64,000 bases of DNA from Rhodoferax sp. OV413 (GCF_900104385.1 NZ_FNJA01000005.1:186001-250000); one strand, 5' to 3'. Positions 38,719 through 49,552 are shown, counted from the first letter of the stretch. Program-made: numbers and translations. The notes: generated by a model from the sequence alone, not told the origin.

Positions 38719-39786
38719 ATGATTCTCGTCACCGGCGGCGCCGGCTTTATTGGCGCCAACTTTGTGTTGGACTGGGTGGCGCAGCAGGGCGAACCGGTAG
38801 TCAACCTCGACAAGCTCACCTACGCCGGCAATATCGAAAACCTGGCCAGCGTGCAGGCCGACAGCCGCCACATCTTCGTGCAAGGCGATATTGGCGACAA
38901 CCCACTGGTCACCCGTTTGCTGGCCGAGCACCAGCCCCGCGCCGTCATCAACTTCGCGGCCGAGTCGCATGTAGACCGCTCCATCCACAGCCCCGAAGCC
39001 TTCATCCAGACCAATGTAGTGGGAACTTTCCAGCTGCTGGAAGCCGTGCGCACCTACTGGGGTGGCCTGGAAGGCGAGGCCAAAGCCGGATTCCGCTTCC
39101 TACATGTGTCCACCGACGAAGTCTATGGTTCGCTGGCCGCCACCGACCCAGCGTTTACCGAATCCCACCCCTACGAGCCGAACAGCCCGTATTCGGCCAG
39201 CAAGGCTGCCAGCGACCACTTGGTACGTGCCTACCACCACACCTATGGCCTGCCGGTGCTGACCACCAACTGCAGCAACAACTACGGCCCCTACCACTTC
39301 CCGGAAAAACTGATCCCGCTGATGGTGGTGAATGCGCTGGCAGGCAAGCCTTTGCCGATCTACGGCGACGGCCAACAGGTGCGCGACTGGCTGTATGTCA
39401 AAGACCATTGCAGCGCTATCCGCCGCGTGCTCGAAGCCGGCCGCCTGGGCGAAACCTATAATGTCGGCGGCTGGAACGAGATGCCGAACCTGGACATCGT
39501 CCACACCGTCTGCGGCCTGCTCGACAGCCTGCGTCCGCGCGCTGACGGCCAGAGCTATGCCACCCAGATCACCTATGTGACCGACCGCCCCGGCCACGAC
39601 CGTCGCTACGCCATCGATGCCAGCAAGATCGAGCGCGAACTCGGCTGGAAGCCGGCCGAAACCTTCGCCACCGGCATCCGCAAAACCATAGAGTGGTACC
39701 TGGCCAACCCCGAATGGGTGGCCCGCGTGCAAAGCGGTGCCTACCGCGACTGGGTGCAGACCAACTACGCAGCCCGCGCCGCATGA
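38719..39786 (+). CDS. rfbB: dTDP-glucose 4,6-dehydratase
   Basis: This 355-residue NAD-dependent SDR makes dTDP-4-keto-6-deoxyglucose. The N-terminal glycine motif is [13 protein letters not shown], the catalytic triad region has STDEVYGSL and a [10 protein letters not shown] motif, and [18 protein letters not shown] is present. The start at 38719 has AAGGAAAA upstream. First gene of rfbBDAC, overlapping rfbD by four bases. Confidence 0.98.
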   Translation: MILVTGGAGFIGANFVLDWVAQQGEPVVNLDKLTYAGNIENLASVQADSRHIFVQGDIGDNPLVTRLLAEHQPRAVINFAAESHVDRSIHSPEAFIQTNVVGTFQLLEAVRTYWGGLEGEAKAGFRFLHVSTDEVYGSLAATDPAFTESHPYEPNSPYSASKAASDHLVRAYHHTYGLPVLTTNCSNNYGPYHFPEKLIPLMVVNALAGKPLPIYGDGQQVRDWLYVKDHCSAIRRVLEAGRLGETYNVGGWNEMPNLDIVHTVCGLLDSLRPRADGQSYATQITYVTDRPGHDRRYAIDASKIERELGWKPAETFATGIRKTIEWYLANPEWVARVQSGAYRDWVQTNYAARAA

Positions 39787-40694
39787 AACCTGCGTTGAAA
39801 ATCCTGCTGCTGGGTAAGAACGGCCAGGTCGGCTGGGAACTGCAGCGCAGCTTGGCGACTCTGGGGCACTTGACCGCGTTGGACCGCCACAGCAGCGACT
39901 ACTGCGGCGACCTCAGTAAGCTGGACAGTCTGGCCGAGACCGTGCGCCGCCTGCAGCCCGATGTCATCGTCAATGCCGCAGCCCATACCGCCGTAGACCG
40001 GGCCGAGAGCGAGCCCGAGCTGGCCCACACCTTGAACGCCCTCGCCCCCGGCGTACTGGCAACCGAAGCCGAAAAGCTCGACGCCTGGCTGGTGCATTAT
40101 TCGACCGACTATGTGTTCGACGGCAGCGGCAGCCGGCCCTGGCAGGAGACCGATACCCCGGCCCCACTGAGTGTCTATGGCCGCAGCAAGCTGGAAGGCG
40201 AACAGCGCATCCAGGCCGCCTGCAGCAAACACCTGATCTTCCGTACTAGCTGGGTTTATGCAGCGCGTGGTGGCAACTTTGCCAAAACCATGCTGCACCT
40301 GGCCCGGGAACGCACACAACTCACCGTGATCGACGACCAGATCGGTGCCCCTACCGGGGCCGAGCTGCTGGCCGATGTGACGGCGCTGGCCCTGCGTTCG
40401 GCTATGGCCACACCCGCTTTGGCGGGCATCTACCACCTGGCGGCGTCCGGCCAGACCTCTTGGCACGGCTATGCCCGCTATGTGCTGGCCCAGGCCCAGC
40501 ACGCCGGCGTCGCCCTGAAGGCCGGCCCCGATGCCGTCCAAGCCGTGCCCACCACAGCCTTCCCGACTCCCGCCAAGCGGCCGCACAACAGCCGCCTGGA
40601 CACCTACAAACTGCAAGCCGCCTTTGGCCTGACCCTGCCCGACTGGCAGGACGGCGTAGCGCGCATGCTTAACGAGACCCTGCCCACCCCATGA
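39783..40694 (+). CDS. rfbD: dTDP-4-dehydrorhamnose reductase
   Basis: This 303-residue SDR gives dTDP-L-rhamnose. [14 protein letters not shown] is the nucleotide-binding motif, and [10 protein letters not shown] and YGRSKLEGE carry the catalytic residues. Overlaps both neighbours by four bases (ATGA), so translation is coupled along the operon. Confidence 0.97.
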   Translation: MKPALKILLLGKNGQVGWELQRSLATLGHLTALDRHSSDYCGDLSKLDSLAETVRRLQPDVIVNAAAHTAVDRAESEPELAHTLNALAPGVLATEAEKLDAWLVHYSTDYVFDGSGSRPWQETDTPAPLSVYGRSKLEGEQRIQAACSKHLIFRTSWVYAARGGNFAKTMLHLARERTQLTVIDDQIGAPTGAELLADVTALALRSAMATPALAGIYHLAASGQTSWHGYARYVLAQAQHAGVALKAGPDAVQAVPTTAFPTPAKRPHNSRLDTYKLQAAFGLTLPDWQDGVARMLNETLPTP

Positions 40695-41578
40695 CCCAAC
40701 GCAAAGGCATCATCCTCGCCGGCGGCTCTGGCACCCGCCTGCACCCCGCCACCCTCGCCATCAGCAAACAGCTGCTGCCGGTCTACGACAAGCCGATGAT
40801 TTACTACCCGCTGAGCACGCTGATGCTGGCCGGGATCCGCGACATCCTGATCATCAGCACGCCGCAAGACACGCCGCGCTTCACCCAGCTGCTGGGCGAC
40901 GGCTCGCAGTGGGGCCTGAACCTGCAGTACGCGGTACAGCCCAGCCCCGACGGCCTGGCCCAGGCCTTCCTGATCGGCGAAGACTTCATCGGCAATAACC
41001 CGAGTGCCTTGGTGCTGGGCGACAACATCTTCTATGGCCACGACTTTGCCCAGCTGCTGGGCAGGGCCGATGCCAAAACTGCGGGCGCCTCGGTATTTGC
41101 CTACCATGTGCATGACCCTGAGCGCTATGGCGTGGTGGCGTTCAATGCCCAGGGCAAGGCCACCAGCATCGAAGAAAAGCCTGCCCAGCCGCAGAGCAAT
41201 TACGCCGTTACCGGCCTGTACTTCTACGACAACCAGGTGGTGGAGATTGCCAAGGCCGTCAAGCCCAGCACCCGCGGCGAGCTGGAGATCACCGCTGTCA
41301 ACCAGGCCTACCTGGACCGGGGCACGCTAGACGTGCAGATCATGCAACGCGGCTATGCCTGGCTGGATACCGGCACCTTCGACAGCCTGTTGGAAGCCGG
41401 CCAGTTCATAGCCACGCTGGAGCGCCGCCAAGGCCTAAAGATCGCCTGCCCGGAAGAAATCTCCTGGCGCAACGGCTTCATCAGCAGCGAGCAGGTCGAA
41501 CGCCTGGCCCAGCCACTGGCCAAGAACGGTTACGGCCAGTACCTGCTGCGCATGCTCAAAGAGGAACTGCGCAAATGA
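40691..41578 (+). CDS. rfbA: Glucose-1-phosphate thymidylyltransferase
   Basis: This 295-residue nucleotidyltransferase starts the pathway by making dTDP-glucose. The signature [20 protein letters not shown] and the [19 protein letters not shown] segment are present, with [11 protein letters not shown] for metal binding. Full length and four-base overlaps with rfbD and rfbC. Confidence 0.98.
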   Translation: MTQRKGIILAGGSGTRLHPATLAISKQLLPVYDKPMIYYPLSTLMLAGIRDILIISTPQDTPRFTQLLGDGSQWGLNLQYAVQPSPDGLAQAFLIGEDFIGNNPSALVLGDNIFYGHDFAQLLGRADAKTAGASVFAYHVHDPERYGVVAFNAQGKATSIEEKPAQPQSNYAVTGLYFYDNQVVEIAKAVKPSTRGELEITAVNQAYLDRGTLDVQIMQRGYAWLDTGTFDSLLEAGQFIATLERRQGLKIACPEEISWRNGFISSEQVERLAQPLAKNGYGQYLLRMLKEELRK

Positions 41579-42123
41579 AAGCCACGCCGACCCGCATCCC
41601 CGATGTGCTGATCATCGAGCCCAAGGTGTTTGGCGACGCGCGCGGTTTCTTTTACGAGAGCTTCAACCAGCAGGCGTTTGCCCAGGCCACTGGCCTGGAC
41701 GTAACCTTTGTGCAGGACAACCATTCGCGCTCGGCCCAAGGCGTGTTGCGCGGTCTGCACTACCAGGTACAGAACCCGCAGGGCAAGCTGGTGCGCGTGG
41801 TGCGCGGTGCGGTGTTTGATGTGGCTGTAGACATTCGCCGCAGCTCGCCCACGTTCGGCCAATGGGTGGGTGTGGAACTGTCGGAAGAAAACCACCTCCA
41901 GATGTGGGTGCCACCCGGCTTCGCCCATGGCTTTCTAGTGCTCAGCCCATCGGCGGACTTCTTGTACAAGACCACCGACTACTACGCTCCCGCACACGAG
42001 CGCTGCATCGCCTGGAACGACCCGGCGATTGGCATAGAGTGGCCTGCGGGCATCACGCCGCTGCTGTCGGCCAAGGATGCAGTCGGCGCTGCACTGCAAG
42101 ACGCCGAAGTGTTTACCAGCTGA
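41575..42123 (+). CDS. rfbC: dTDP-4-dehydrorhamnose 3,5-epimerase
   Basis: This 182-residue cupin epimerase has the family motif [20 protein letters not shown] with the catalytic His, [18 protein letters not shown] and [12 protein letters not shown]. It completes the set of four enzymes for dTDP-L-rhamnose, which feeds O-antigen or exopolysaccharide. The operon ends here with a pair of inverted repeat elements. Confidence 0.98.
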   Translation: MKATPTRIPDVLIIEPKVFGDARGFFYESFNQQAFAQATGLDVTFVQDNHSRSAQGVLRGLHYQVQNPQGKLVRVVRGAVFDVAVDIRRSSPTFGQWVGVELSEENHLQMWVPPGFAHGFLVLSPSADFLYKTTDYYAPAHERCIAWNDPAIGIEWPAGITPLLSAKDAVGAALQDAEVFTS

Positions 42124-42136
42124 ACTGGCTGCAAAC

Positions 42137-42246
42137 GCTATATAAAGAATAGCTGCTAGCGCTTATACGAACAGCATCGGCGACCTCTTTATTTTTAGGG
42201 CCAAAGCGCCTATTCCATCAGCGCCAAAAGCTATGCATTCAATAGC
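42137..42246. repeat. Two opposed copies of the interspersed repeat between rfbC and a chemoreceptor gene
   Basis: A forward copy starts GCTATATAAAGAATAGCTGC at 42137. A reverse copy reads GCTATTGAATGCATAGCTTT on the minus strand (ending near 42246). They lie between converging transcription units and may form a large hairpin. Confidence 0.75.
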
Positions 42247-42255
42247 AAACCGGTT

Positions 42256-44070
42256 TTAAAAGCTTTCCCAGTCGCCCTCGCCACCTTTGGCGATCGACGG
42301 CTTGCTGGCGGTGATGGCCACCGGGCGGCGTGGCGCTGGGGCCCGTGGCTTGGCTGGCGGCGCAGGCTTGGCGGTGGACAAGGCTTTCATCGGTGCACGT
42401 ACGGCCGCTGGCATAGCAGCCTTGCCGGCCAAAGCCTTGACTACGGGTTTGGCTGGCAGCTTGGGCGCTGCCGCCGGGCGCATGGCGACCGGGCGCGGCA
42501 CCGGCCGGGCCAGCTGCACCGCGTGGCTGCCGACGTTGAACACCGACACCACTTCCGACAGGCGCTGCGACTGCTCGCGCAGGCCGGACGCGGCCGCCGC
42601 AGATTGCTCGACCAGCGCGGCATTCTGCTGCGTCATCTGGTCCAGGTTATTGACCGCCTGGTTAACCTGGGCAATGCCGTCACGCTGCTCGGTGGACGAG
42701 GCGCTGATTTCGCCAATCAAATCGCTGACGCGGCGCACGCTGCTGACGATCTCGCCCATGGTCTCGCCGGCCTGGGCCACCTGCTGGGTGCCGGACTCTA
42801 CCGTCTGCGCCGAGGCGCCGATCAGGGTCTTGATCTCTTTGGCGGCCTGGGCCGAACGCTGGGCCAGGCTGCGCACTTCGGAGGCCACCACGGCAAAGCC
42901 ACGGCCTTGCTCGCCAGCGCGCGCGGCTTCGACCGCCGCATTCAGCGCCAGGATGTTGGTCTGGAAGGCGATGCCGTCGATGGTGCCGATGATGTCGGAG
43001 ATCTTGCGCGAGGCATCGCTGATGTTCTGCATGCTGGTGACCACCTGGGCCACCACTTCGCCGCCGCGGATCGCGGCCTGGGCGGCGGTGGATGCCAATT
43101 GGTTGGCCTGGCGCGCGGTGTCGGCCGACTGGGTGACGGTGCTGGTCAGCTCTTCCATGCTGGCCGCGGTCTGCTGCAGGTTCGAGGCGGTCTGCTCGGT
43201 ACGCTCGGACAGATCATGGTTGCCGGTGGCGATCTCGTTGGATGCGGTGGACACCGATTCCACGCCGGTGCGCACCTCGGCCACCACGCCGCGCAGCTTG
43301 CTGGCCATGCCCGACAACGAACGCAGCAGATTGCCGAATTCATCTTTGCGGCTGTCTTGCAGGTCCAGCGTCAGATCGCCTCCGGCAATCGCGTCGGCGG
43401 CCGACACGGCGCGCTGCAGCGGTACAGTGATAGAACGCACCAGCGCGATGGCCAGCACCACACCCAAAGCCAGCAGCAGTGCATCGCTGAGCAGCGCCCA
43501 CATCTCGGCTGCGCTCTGCGCCGCCGCGGCCTGGGCCACGGCATCGCTGCGGTGCTGCTCCTGCAGCTTCACAAAATCATCGAGGCCACTCAGGTACTGG
43601 GCAATGGCCGGCAAAAATACCTGGTCCACATGGGCCTGGACGGCCGCCGGATCGCCCGCTGCCTTCAGCTCCTTGGCTTTGCCCAGCGATGCCAATACGG
43701 GGGCGCGGGCGGCGGCGATCTTGTCGAGCGCCTGTTTGTCGGCCTCGTCGGTGGAGTCGGCTTTGATTTCACCGGCCAGCTTGGTCATGCCGGCGCTGAG
43801 CCCCTGGACCTTGCCGTCGAACAGGGTGGCCAGGGCAGCGTCGGTAGTGATGGCGCTGCCGACCGACATAGTGACCGCAGTTTCCACATTGCCGCGCCAG
43901 CGCGTGGCCTGGACGATTCGGTTCTGCGCCTTTTCGATGGCGGCCTGGGCCGCGGCATTGGCACTGGCGCCGTAGCGCTGGGTTGCCACCGACACCACCA
44001 GCATGGCGACCAGCAGGCCCAGAATGACGGCCCACAGCTTGGTCGCGACGCGCAAATCGTTGAATTTCAT
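42256..44070 (-). CDS. Methyl-accepting chemotaxis protein
   Basis: This 604-residue receptor has a first membrane helix near residues 12-30, a periplasmic four-helix-type domain, a second helix near 190-212, HAMP, and a signalling domain with the canonical tip [21 protein letters not shown] long Ala/Pro/Lys-rich linker leads to the C-terminal pentapeptide DWESF, like the CheR/CheB-docking NWETF of Tsr. Ligand unknown. Confidence 0.94.
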   Translation of the reverse strand: MKFNDLRVATKLWAVILGLLVAMLVVSVATQRYGASANAAAQAAIEKAQNRIVQATRWRGNVETAVTMSVGSAITTDAALATLFDGKVQGLSAGMTKLAGEIKADSTDEADKQALDKIAAARAPVLASLGKAKELKAAGDPAAVQAHVDQVFLPAIAQYLSGLDDFVKLQEQHRSDAVAQAAAAQSAAEMWALLSDALLLALGVVLAIALVRSITVPLQRAVSAADAIAGGDLTLDLQDSRKDEFGNLLRSLSGMASKLRGVVAEVRTGVESVSTASNEIATGNHDLSERTEQTASNLQQTAASMEELTSTVTQSADTARQANQLASTAAQAAIRGGEVVAQVVTSMQNISDASRKISDIIGTIDGIAFQTNILALNAAVEAARAGEQGRGFAVVASEVRSLAQRSAQAAKEIKTLIGASAQTVESGTQQVAQAGETMGEIVSSVRRVSDLIGEISASSTEQRDGIAQVNQAVNNLDQMTQQNAALVEQSAAAASGLREQSQRLSEVVSVFNVGSHAVQLARPVPRPVAMRPAAAPKLPAKPVVKALAGKAAMPAAVRAPMKALSTAKPAPPAKPRAPAPRRPVAITASKPSIAKGGEGDWESF

Positions 44071-44196
44071 GGATTGCCTCTTTGTAGATATTCGAAACCA
44101 GCGATTGCACCGGACCCAAAAAGTAACCGGATGCTACATCGAAAGACCCGATACAGAGAGGATGATTTGGCCGGATTAACCCGCCCTGCTCCCCGG

Positions 44197-45531
44197 TCAG
44201 TGCAGCTTGACGTGCGACTCGGTACGCCGGGTGATGGCGCGGGTCAGGGTTTCCAGCGCCACCTTGGTGAAGCCGTGCAGCGCCAGTTCGTGCATCTTGT
44301 ACAGCGAGGTGTACATCACGCGCGCCACCAGGCCGTCGATGAACAGGCTGCCCGCCATGAGCCCGCCCATCAGGCTGCCAACGGCGCTGTAGTCGCCCAG
44401 CGACACCAGCGAGCCGAAATCGCGGTAGTGGTAGGGCTCGAGCGGCTTGCCAGCCATGCGAAGCTTGATCTGCTTGGCCAGGTGCGATGCCTGCTGGTGC
44501 GCAGCCTGGGCGCGTGGCGGCACAAAGCCGTTCTTCTCGGGCCAGGGGCAGGCTGCGCAGTCGCCCATGGCGAAAATGTTTTCGTCGCGGGTGGTCACCA
44601 GGGTCTGGTGCACCGCCAGCTGGTTGATGCGGTTGGTTTCCAGGCCGTCGATGTCTTTCAAAAAGCCCGGCGCCTTGATGCCGGCCGCCCAGACCAGCAG
44701 CTCGGCCGGAATCACCTCGCCGCTGGCCAGCTGCACGCTGTCAGCGGCCACGCCCGAGACCCGGGCCGAGGTGTGTACCTTGATGCCCAGGCCGTTCAGC
44801 AGGTCCAGCGCGCCGGCGGAAATGCGCGGCGACAGCGCAGGCAGGATGCGATCCGCGGCTTCGATCAAATGCAGCTGGATGTCGCGCTCGGGGTCGATGC
44901 GGTCCAGGCCAAAGGCCACCACCTCGCGGGTGGTGCGGTGCAGCTGGGCCACCAGCTCCACACCGGTGGCGCCGGCGCCGATCACCGCCACATGCAGCTG
45001 CGACGGACTCAGCGGCGCTGTCTGCGCATGGGCGCGGATGCAGGCGTCGAGCATGCGGCGGTGGAAGCGCTCGGCATCGGCCAGGGTTTCCAGCTTCAGC
45101 GCATGCTGGTCCACGCCGGGCGTGCCAAAGTCGTTACTGCGGCTGCCCACGGCCATCACCAGAGTGTCGTAGGCAAAGGACTGCTGGGTGGTCACTGCCA
45201 CGCCATCTTCGTCGATGAAAGGCGCCACGTGCACCAGCTTGTTGGCGCGGTCCAGGCCATTCATCTCGCCCAGGCGGTAGTGGAAGTGGTGCCAGTGGGC
45301 CTGGGCCAGGTAGTTCAGCTCATGCCGGCCCACGTCCATGCTGCCGGCGGCAATCTCGTGCAGCTTGGGCTTCCAGATATGGGTGCGGGCCCTGTCGATC
45401 AGGGTGATGTCGGCTTGGCCCTTGCGCCCCAGCGTATTACCCAAGCTGGTCGCCAGCTCCAGCCCCGCGGCGCCTCCACCGACGATGACGATGCGGTGGG
45501 CCGGGGTGCTGGAACGAATAGGTGTGCGCAT
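44197..45531 (-). CDS. ndh: Type II NADH dehydrogenase
   Basis: This 444-residue flavoprotein transfers electrons from NADH to quinone without pumping protons. FAD motif IVIVGGGAAGLELATSLG at the start, NAD motif VAVIGAGATGVELVAQLH, and NIFAMGDCAACPWPEKNGF near the C-terminus, followed by the membrane-anchoring C-terminal helices. Lies upstream of the chemoreceptor gene on the same strand, but separated by 126 bases. Confidence 0.92.
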   Translation of the reverse strand: MRTPIRSSTPAHRIVIVGGGAAGLELATSLGNTLGRKGQADITLIDRARTHIWKPKLHEIAAGSMDVGRHELNYLAQAHWHHFHYRLGEMNGLDRANKLVHVAPFIDEDGVAVTTQQSFAYDTLVMAVGSRSNDFGTPGVDQHALKLETLADAERFHRRMLDACIRAHAQTAPLSPSQLHVAVIGAGATGVELVAQLHRTTREVVAFGLDRIDPERDIQLHLIEAADRILPALSPRISAGALDLLNGLGIKVHTSARVSGVAADSVQLASGEVIPAELLVWAAGIKAPGFLKDIDGLETNRINQLAVHQTLVTTRDENIFAMGDCAACPWPEKNGFVPPRAQAAHQQASHLAKQIKLRMAGKPLEPYHYRDFGSLVSLGDYSAVGSLMGGLMAGSLFIDGLVARVMYTSLYKMHELALHGFTKVALETLTRAITRRTESHVKLH

Positions 45532-45566
45532 CGAGAAATTCTACGATGCCCCCACACCTTTATCGA

Positions 45567-46748
45567 CTATTCCAGGGCGCTGGCCGGGCCGAAGAATTCA
45601 TAGCGTGTTTGCGCCTCGGGCACGCCCAGGTCGCGCAGCTGCTGCTTGACCTCACGCATGAAGGGCTTGGGGCCCAGAAAGTACGCATCCACGTCGCGCG
45701 AAGCCGGCAGCCACTGGGCCAGCTGCAGCGGGCTCAGCCGGCCGACGGCGTGCGGCACGTCTTCGGGGCCGCTGTGTTCGTCGTAGGCGTAGAAGCGCTT
45801 TAGCTGCGGGTGCTTGGCCAGACGCGCGTCGATCGCATGGCGAAAGGCATGCACATGGCGGTTGCGCGCGCAGTGGATGAAGTGCACCGGCCGCCTGCCC
45901 TGCAGCGCCGCGTCCAGCATGGCCAGGGTCGGCGTGATGCCGACGCCGCCGCTGATCAGCACCAGCGGCTTGTCGCTGGCGGCCAGCACGAAGTCGCCGG
46001 CCGGCGGAAACAGATCCAGCACATCGCCCGGCTGCACCTGGTCGTGCAGGTAGTTGGACGCCACGCCACCGGCCTCGCGCTTGACGCTGATGCGGTAGTC
46101 CACGCCATTCGGCGCTGCCGACAGCGAGTAGTTGCGGCGGATCTCGTTGCCGTTCACCACCAGGCGCAGGCCGATGTACTGGCCGGGCTGGAAGTCGATC
46201 AACGCGCCGCCGTCTTGCGGCTGCAGGTAGAAGGATGTGATCTCGCTGCTCTCCACTTCCTTGCGTGCCACACGGAATGCCCGCGCGCCGCGCCAGCCAC
46301 CAGGGGCGGCCGCCACATCGGCGTAGATTTTTTCTTCCGCGCCGATCAGGATGTCGGCCAGCTGGCCGTAGGCAGCGCCCCAGGCTGCGATGACGGCATC
46401 GGTGGCGATCTCGGCGCCCAGCACCTCGCGGATGGCACGCAGCAGGCAGGCGCCGACGATAGGGTAGTGTGCGGCCTCGATCTGCAGCGACACATGCTTG
46501 TTGATGATCTGCGACACCAGGCCGCCCAGCTGCTCCAGCTTGTCGATATGCCGGGCATACATCAGCACGCCATTGGCCAGGGCGCGCGGCTGGTCGCCAT
46601 TGGCCTGGTGCGCCTGGTTGAAGAAGGGCCGCACTTCGGGGTGCTCGGCCAGCATGATTTTGTAGAAGTGCGTGGTCAATGCCTCGCCGCCACTTTCCAG
46701 CAGGGGCACGGTGGATTTGACGATGGCGCGTTGTTCAGGGGTCAGCAT
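45567..46748 (-). CDS. hmp: Flavohemoglobin, nitric oxide dioxygenase
   Basis: This 393-residue protein has an N-terminal globin domain (Tyr in HFYKIMLAEHPEVRPFF, proximal His in IEAAHYPIVGACLL), an FAD domain (RRNYSLSAAPNG) and an NAD domain (LVLISGGVGITPTLAMLD). It converts nitric oxide to nitrate under oxygen. It is divergent from a NorR-type activator gene 126 bases away, the arrangement of the Fhp/FhpR pair of pseudomonads. Confidence 0.96.
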   Translation of the reverse strand: MLTPEQRAIVKSTVPLLESGGEALTTHFYKIMLAEHPEVRPFFNQAHQANGDQPRALANGVLMYARHIDKLEQLGGLVSQIINKHVSLQIEAAHYPIVGACLLRAIREVLGAEIATDAVIAAWGAAYGQLADILIGAEEKIYADVAAAPGGWRGARAFRVARKEVESSEITSFYLQPQDGGALIDFQPGQYIGLRLVVNGNEIRRNYSLSAAPNGVDYRISVKREAGGVASNYLHDQVQPGDVLDLFPPAGDFVLAASDKPLVLISGGVGITPTLAMLDAALQGRRPVHFIHCARNRHVHAFRHAIDARLAKHPQLKRFYAYDEHSGPEDVPHAVGRLSPLQLAQWLPASRDVDAYFLGPKPFMREVKQQLRDLGVPEAQTRYEFFGPASALE

Positions 46749-46842
46749 GTGTGGCTTTCAATCGGATGCAGGGCGGCGCCCGGCTGCAGCTAGTAACTCA
46801 AGTTCCATGCCCGCCCTGCAGTCCATATAAATCAACCACTTA

Positions 46843-46853
46843 GTCGATCACAC
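46843..46853. promoter_or_regulatory. Candidate NorR site (GT-N7-AC) between hmp and norR
   Basis: GTCGATCACAC fits the GT-N7-AC core bound by NorR. Only this one match was found in the 126-base gap, and I could not find a convincing sigma-54 -24/-12 element on either strand. Treat as tentative. Confidence 0.4.
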
Positions 46854-46874
46854 TATCTTTTTGATGCAGTCATA

Positions 46875-48434
46875 ATGACTCACCAAGGAATCATTTTGAT
46901 TACAAAAAACCTACTCCAGACCCTGGTACCCCTGGTAGACGACCTGGCGCGCGAACTGCCCGACGGCGAGCGTTACCGCCGCCTGCTGGAGGCCGTGCGC
47001 GCCCTGCTGCCCTGCGATGCGGCCGCGCTCTTGCGTCTGGACGGCGGCTGGCTGCTGCCGCTGGCGGTGGATGGCCTGAGCCACGACACGCTGGGGCGCC
47101 GCTTCAAGGTCAGCGAGCACCCGCGCCTGCAGCAGCTGCTGGAAGCCCCCGGCCCGACCCGCTTCCCGCCCGACAGCCCCCTGCCCGACCCCTACGACGG
47201 CCTGATCGAAGGCGTGCAGCTGGAGGTGCACGACTGCATGGGCTGCCCGGTGCTGCTGGGCGACACCCCCTGGGGCGTGCTGACCCTGGACGCGCTGGAC
47301 AAGGAGCGGTTTTCCAGCGTTGACCTGGGCGACCTGCAGGCCTTTGCCAGCCTGGCGGCGGCCACCGTCAGCGTGGTGCAGCGCATAGCCGGGCTGGCGC
47401 AGCAGTTCGAGGCCGAGCACGCGCGCGCCGAAAGCTACCGCGCGCTGGCCGAAGAGCACCCTGCCCCCACGCTGATCGGCCAGAGCCCCGCGCACCAGCG
47501 CCTGCTGGCCGACATCGCCACCGTGGGCAATAGCGACCTGACGGTGCTGATCACCGGCGAAACCGGGGTCGGCAAGGAGCTGGTGGCGCAAGCCCTGCAT
47601 GCGGCATCGCCGCGCGCAGCCCGGCCGCTGATCAGCCTGAACTGCGCGGCCCTGCCCGAGTCGCTGGTGGAAAGCGAGCTGTTCGGCCATGTGCGCGGCG
47701 CGTTCTCGGGTGCGGTGGGCGACCGGCGCGGCAAGTTCGAACTGGCGGATGGCGGCACCCTGTTCCTGGACGAGGTGGGCGAGCTGTCGCTGAGCGTGCA
47801 GGCCAAGCTGCTGCGCGTGCTGCAAAACGGCCAGCTGCAGCGCCTGGGCTCGGACCGCGAGCACCGCGTCGATGTGCGGGTGATTGCCGCCACCAACCGC
47901 GACCTGGCGCAGGAGGTGCGCGCCGGCCGCTACCGCGCCGACTTCTACCATCGGCTCAGCGTCTACCCGCTGCCGGTGCCGCCGCTGCGCGAGCGCGGGC
48001 ATGACGTGCTGCTACTGGCCGGGCATTTTTTGGAGCTAAACCGATCCCGGCTCGGCCTGGGCAGCCTGCGGCTGGATGCCGACGCCCAGGCCGCGCTGCT
48101 GGCTCATAGCTGGCCCGGCAATGTGCGCGAGCTGGAGCACCTGATCGCCCGCAGCGCGCTCAAAGCCATGCAGGGAGCGGCGCCCCGGGCGCGCATCGTC
48201 AGCCTGACGGCGGCGCACCTGGACCTGGGTGCGCAACTTGCCCCGGCCGCCGCGCAGAACGATGCAGCCCCGCCGGTCGACTTGCGTACGTCCCTGGACG
48301 ACCACCAGCGCCAACGCATCGCCGACAGCCTGCAGCGCCACCAGGGCAACTGGGCCTCGGTAGCCCGCGAACTGGGGCTGCACCGGGCCAATCTGGTCCG
48401 GTTGGCGGGCCGATTGGGTTTGCGCAACAAGTAA
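46875..48434 (+). CDS. norR: NorR/FhpR-type nitric oxide-responsive sigma-54 activator
   Basis: This 519-residue regulator has an N-terminal GAF domain for NO sensing ([26 protein letters not shown]), an AAA+ domain with Walker A GETGVGKE and the sigma-54 contact loop GAFSGA (usual GAFTGA), and a C-terminal Fis-type HTH ([20 protein letters not shown]). The close match to NorR and the divergent hmp gene fix its role. An in-frame TTG at 46896 with AAGGAA before it is a plausible true start. Confidence 0.93.
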   Translation: MTHQGIILITKNLLQTLVPLVDDLARELPDGERYRRLLEAVRALLPCDAAALLRLDGGWLLPLAVDGLSHDTLGRRFKVSEHPRLQQLLEAPGPTRFPPDSPLPDPYDGLIEGVQLEVHDCMGCPVLLGDTPWGVLTLDALDKERFSSVDLGDLQAFASLAAATVSVVQRIAGLAQQFEAEHARAESYRALAEEHPAPTLIGQSPAHQRLLADIATVGNSDLTVLITGETGVGKELVAQALHAASPRAARPLISLNCAALPESLVESELFGHVRGAFSGAVGDRRGKFELADGGTLFLDEVGELSLSVQAKLLRVLQNGQLQRLGSDREHRVDVRVIAATNRDLAQEVRAGRYRADFYHRLSVYPLPVPPLRERGHDVLLLAGHFLELNRSRLGLGSLRLDADAQAALLAHSWPGNVRELEHLIARSALKAMQGAAPRARIVSLTAAHLDLGAQLAPAAAQNDAAPPVDLRTSLDDHQRQRIADSLQRHQGNWASVARELGLHRANLVRLAGRLGLRNK

Positions 48435-48464
48435 TAATCGCCCCAAGAACTACGAAAGCCCGCG

Positions 48465-48950
48465 ATGGAACTCCCCGCACACCAACTGAGCATGACGGTC
48501 TTGATGACCCCGGATATGGCGAACTTTTCGGGCAATGTGCACGGCGGCGCCGTGCTCAAGCTGCTCGACCAGGTGGCCTACGCCTGCGCCAGCCGCTATG
48601 CCGGCCGCTATGTGGTCACCGTGAGCGTGGACCAGGTGATGTTCCTGCAGCCCATCCACGTGGGCGAGCTGGTGACCTTTCTGGCCAGCATCAACCACAC
48701 CGGCACCTCGTCGATGGAGGTCGGCATCAAGGTGGTGGCCGAAGAGATCCGCACCCGTAGCGTGCGCCATGTGAACAGCTGCTTCTTCACCATGGTCGCC
48801 GTGGACGAGGCCCGCAAGCCCGCGCCCGTACCGGCGCTGGTGCCCAGCACGGACGACGAAAAGCGCCGCTTCGAACAGTCCATCATGCGCAAAAAGGTAC
48901 GCCAGGAACTGGCCGCCCGCTTTGCTTCCATCAAAGAAGTTTCTGAATAA
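48465..48950 (+). CDS. Acyl-CoA thioesterase (hotdog fold, YciA/BACH-like)
   Basis: This 161-residue hotdog protein shows the family motif NFSGNVHGGAVLKLLDQVAY with the catalytic Asp and the strand VVTVSVDQVMFLQPIHVGEL. It hydrolyses medium- or long-chain acyl-CoAs. Stands alone after norR. Confidence 0.92.
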   Translation: MELPAHQLSMTVLMTPDMANFSGNVHGGAVLKLLDQVAYACASRYAGRYVVTVSVDQVMFLQPIHVGELVTFLASINHTGTSSMEVGIKVVAEEIRTRSVRHVNSCFFTMVAVDEARKPAPVPALVPSTDDEKRRFEQSIMRKKVRQELAARFASIKEVSE

Positions 48951-49005
48951 AAAGAGCTTCTAGCGCAGAATCTACCTGCGCCAGTAGCTATAAATTAAGT
49001 AGCAA
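48948..49005 (-). repeat. Interspersed AATAGCTGC-type repeat
   Basis: On the minus strand: GCTACTTAATTTATAGCTAC, then a GCGCAG/CTGCGC stem with seven-base loop and GCTAGAAGCTC. It separates converging genes and overlaps the thioesterase stop codon by a few bases. Confidence 0.87.
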
Positions 49006-49007
49006 CC

Positions 49008-49547
49008 CTATTTATCAATGCTGGCGCCCATGTCGTCCAGCCAGAGCACCCGGTCGGCATAGCACTGCAGGTCGGCCGACAAGGTGGCCTGGGCGCCGTT
49101 CAGCCAGACCTCTTTGTGCAGGTCCGACTTCAGGTAGGAGATCGCATCCTCAAAATCGCCGTCGCCGGCCGACAGGATCACCCGGTCGTAAATGCCCTGG
49201 GCGGCCAGCTTGATCATCAGGGTGGCAATGGCCACGTCCACGCCTTTTTGCACCGTGCGGTCGAAGTGGGTTTTGCACGACGGGCACTGGTTGTGCTGCT
49301 CCTTCAGCTTGTACAGCTGCACCCGCATCTGCGGCCCCTTGGGCGGCGCGGACTTGATCCAGGTGTGGAAGGCGTTCTGCGCCTCGGCGTGCGGATCGCC
49401 GGTGGAGTTGATGTAGTAGCTCTCATACAGCGGGCCGCCATTGGCCTTGACCAGCTCGTTCTTCAGCTTCAGGTAGTCAAAGCTGTTCGGTCGCGAGCGG
49501 CCGAAGTTGTACAAATACGCGGCATCTACGATCCAGACAGTTTTCAT
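49008..49547 (-). CDS. NYN-domain (PIN-like) protein
   Basis: This 179-residue protein has the LabA-like NYN fold with acidic residues in WIVDAAYLYN, KGVDVAIATLM and SAGDGDFEDAI, the pattern of PIN-type ribonucleases. A CPSC pair lies in the middle. Its ATG lies five bases after the stop of the VOC gene, so it is probably the second gene of that transcript. Target RNA unknown. Confidence 0.85.
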   Translation of the reverse strand: MKTVWIVDAAYLYNFGRSRPNSFDYLKLKNELVKANGGPLYESYYINSTGDPHAEAQNAFHTWIKSAPPKGPQMRVQLYKLKEQHNQCPSCKTHFDRTVQKGVDVAIATLMIKLAAQGIYDRVILSAGDGDFEDAISYLKSDLHKEVWLNGAQATLSADLQCYADRVLWLDDMGASIDK

Positions 49548-49552
49548 GGGGC

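Noticed and set aside
42523-45603. A 1026-codon open frame on the plus strand
   Set aside because: It is antisense to two clear genes (chemoreceptor and ndh), has a His/Gln/Gly-rich shadow composition and no domain. High GC makes such antisense frames common.
46868-46880. Palindrome AGTCAT-A-ATGACT over the norR start codon
   Set aside because: It spans the start codon and is short; a TTG start downstream would place it in the leader, but nothing else supports an operator there.
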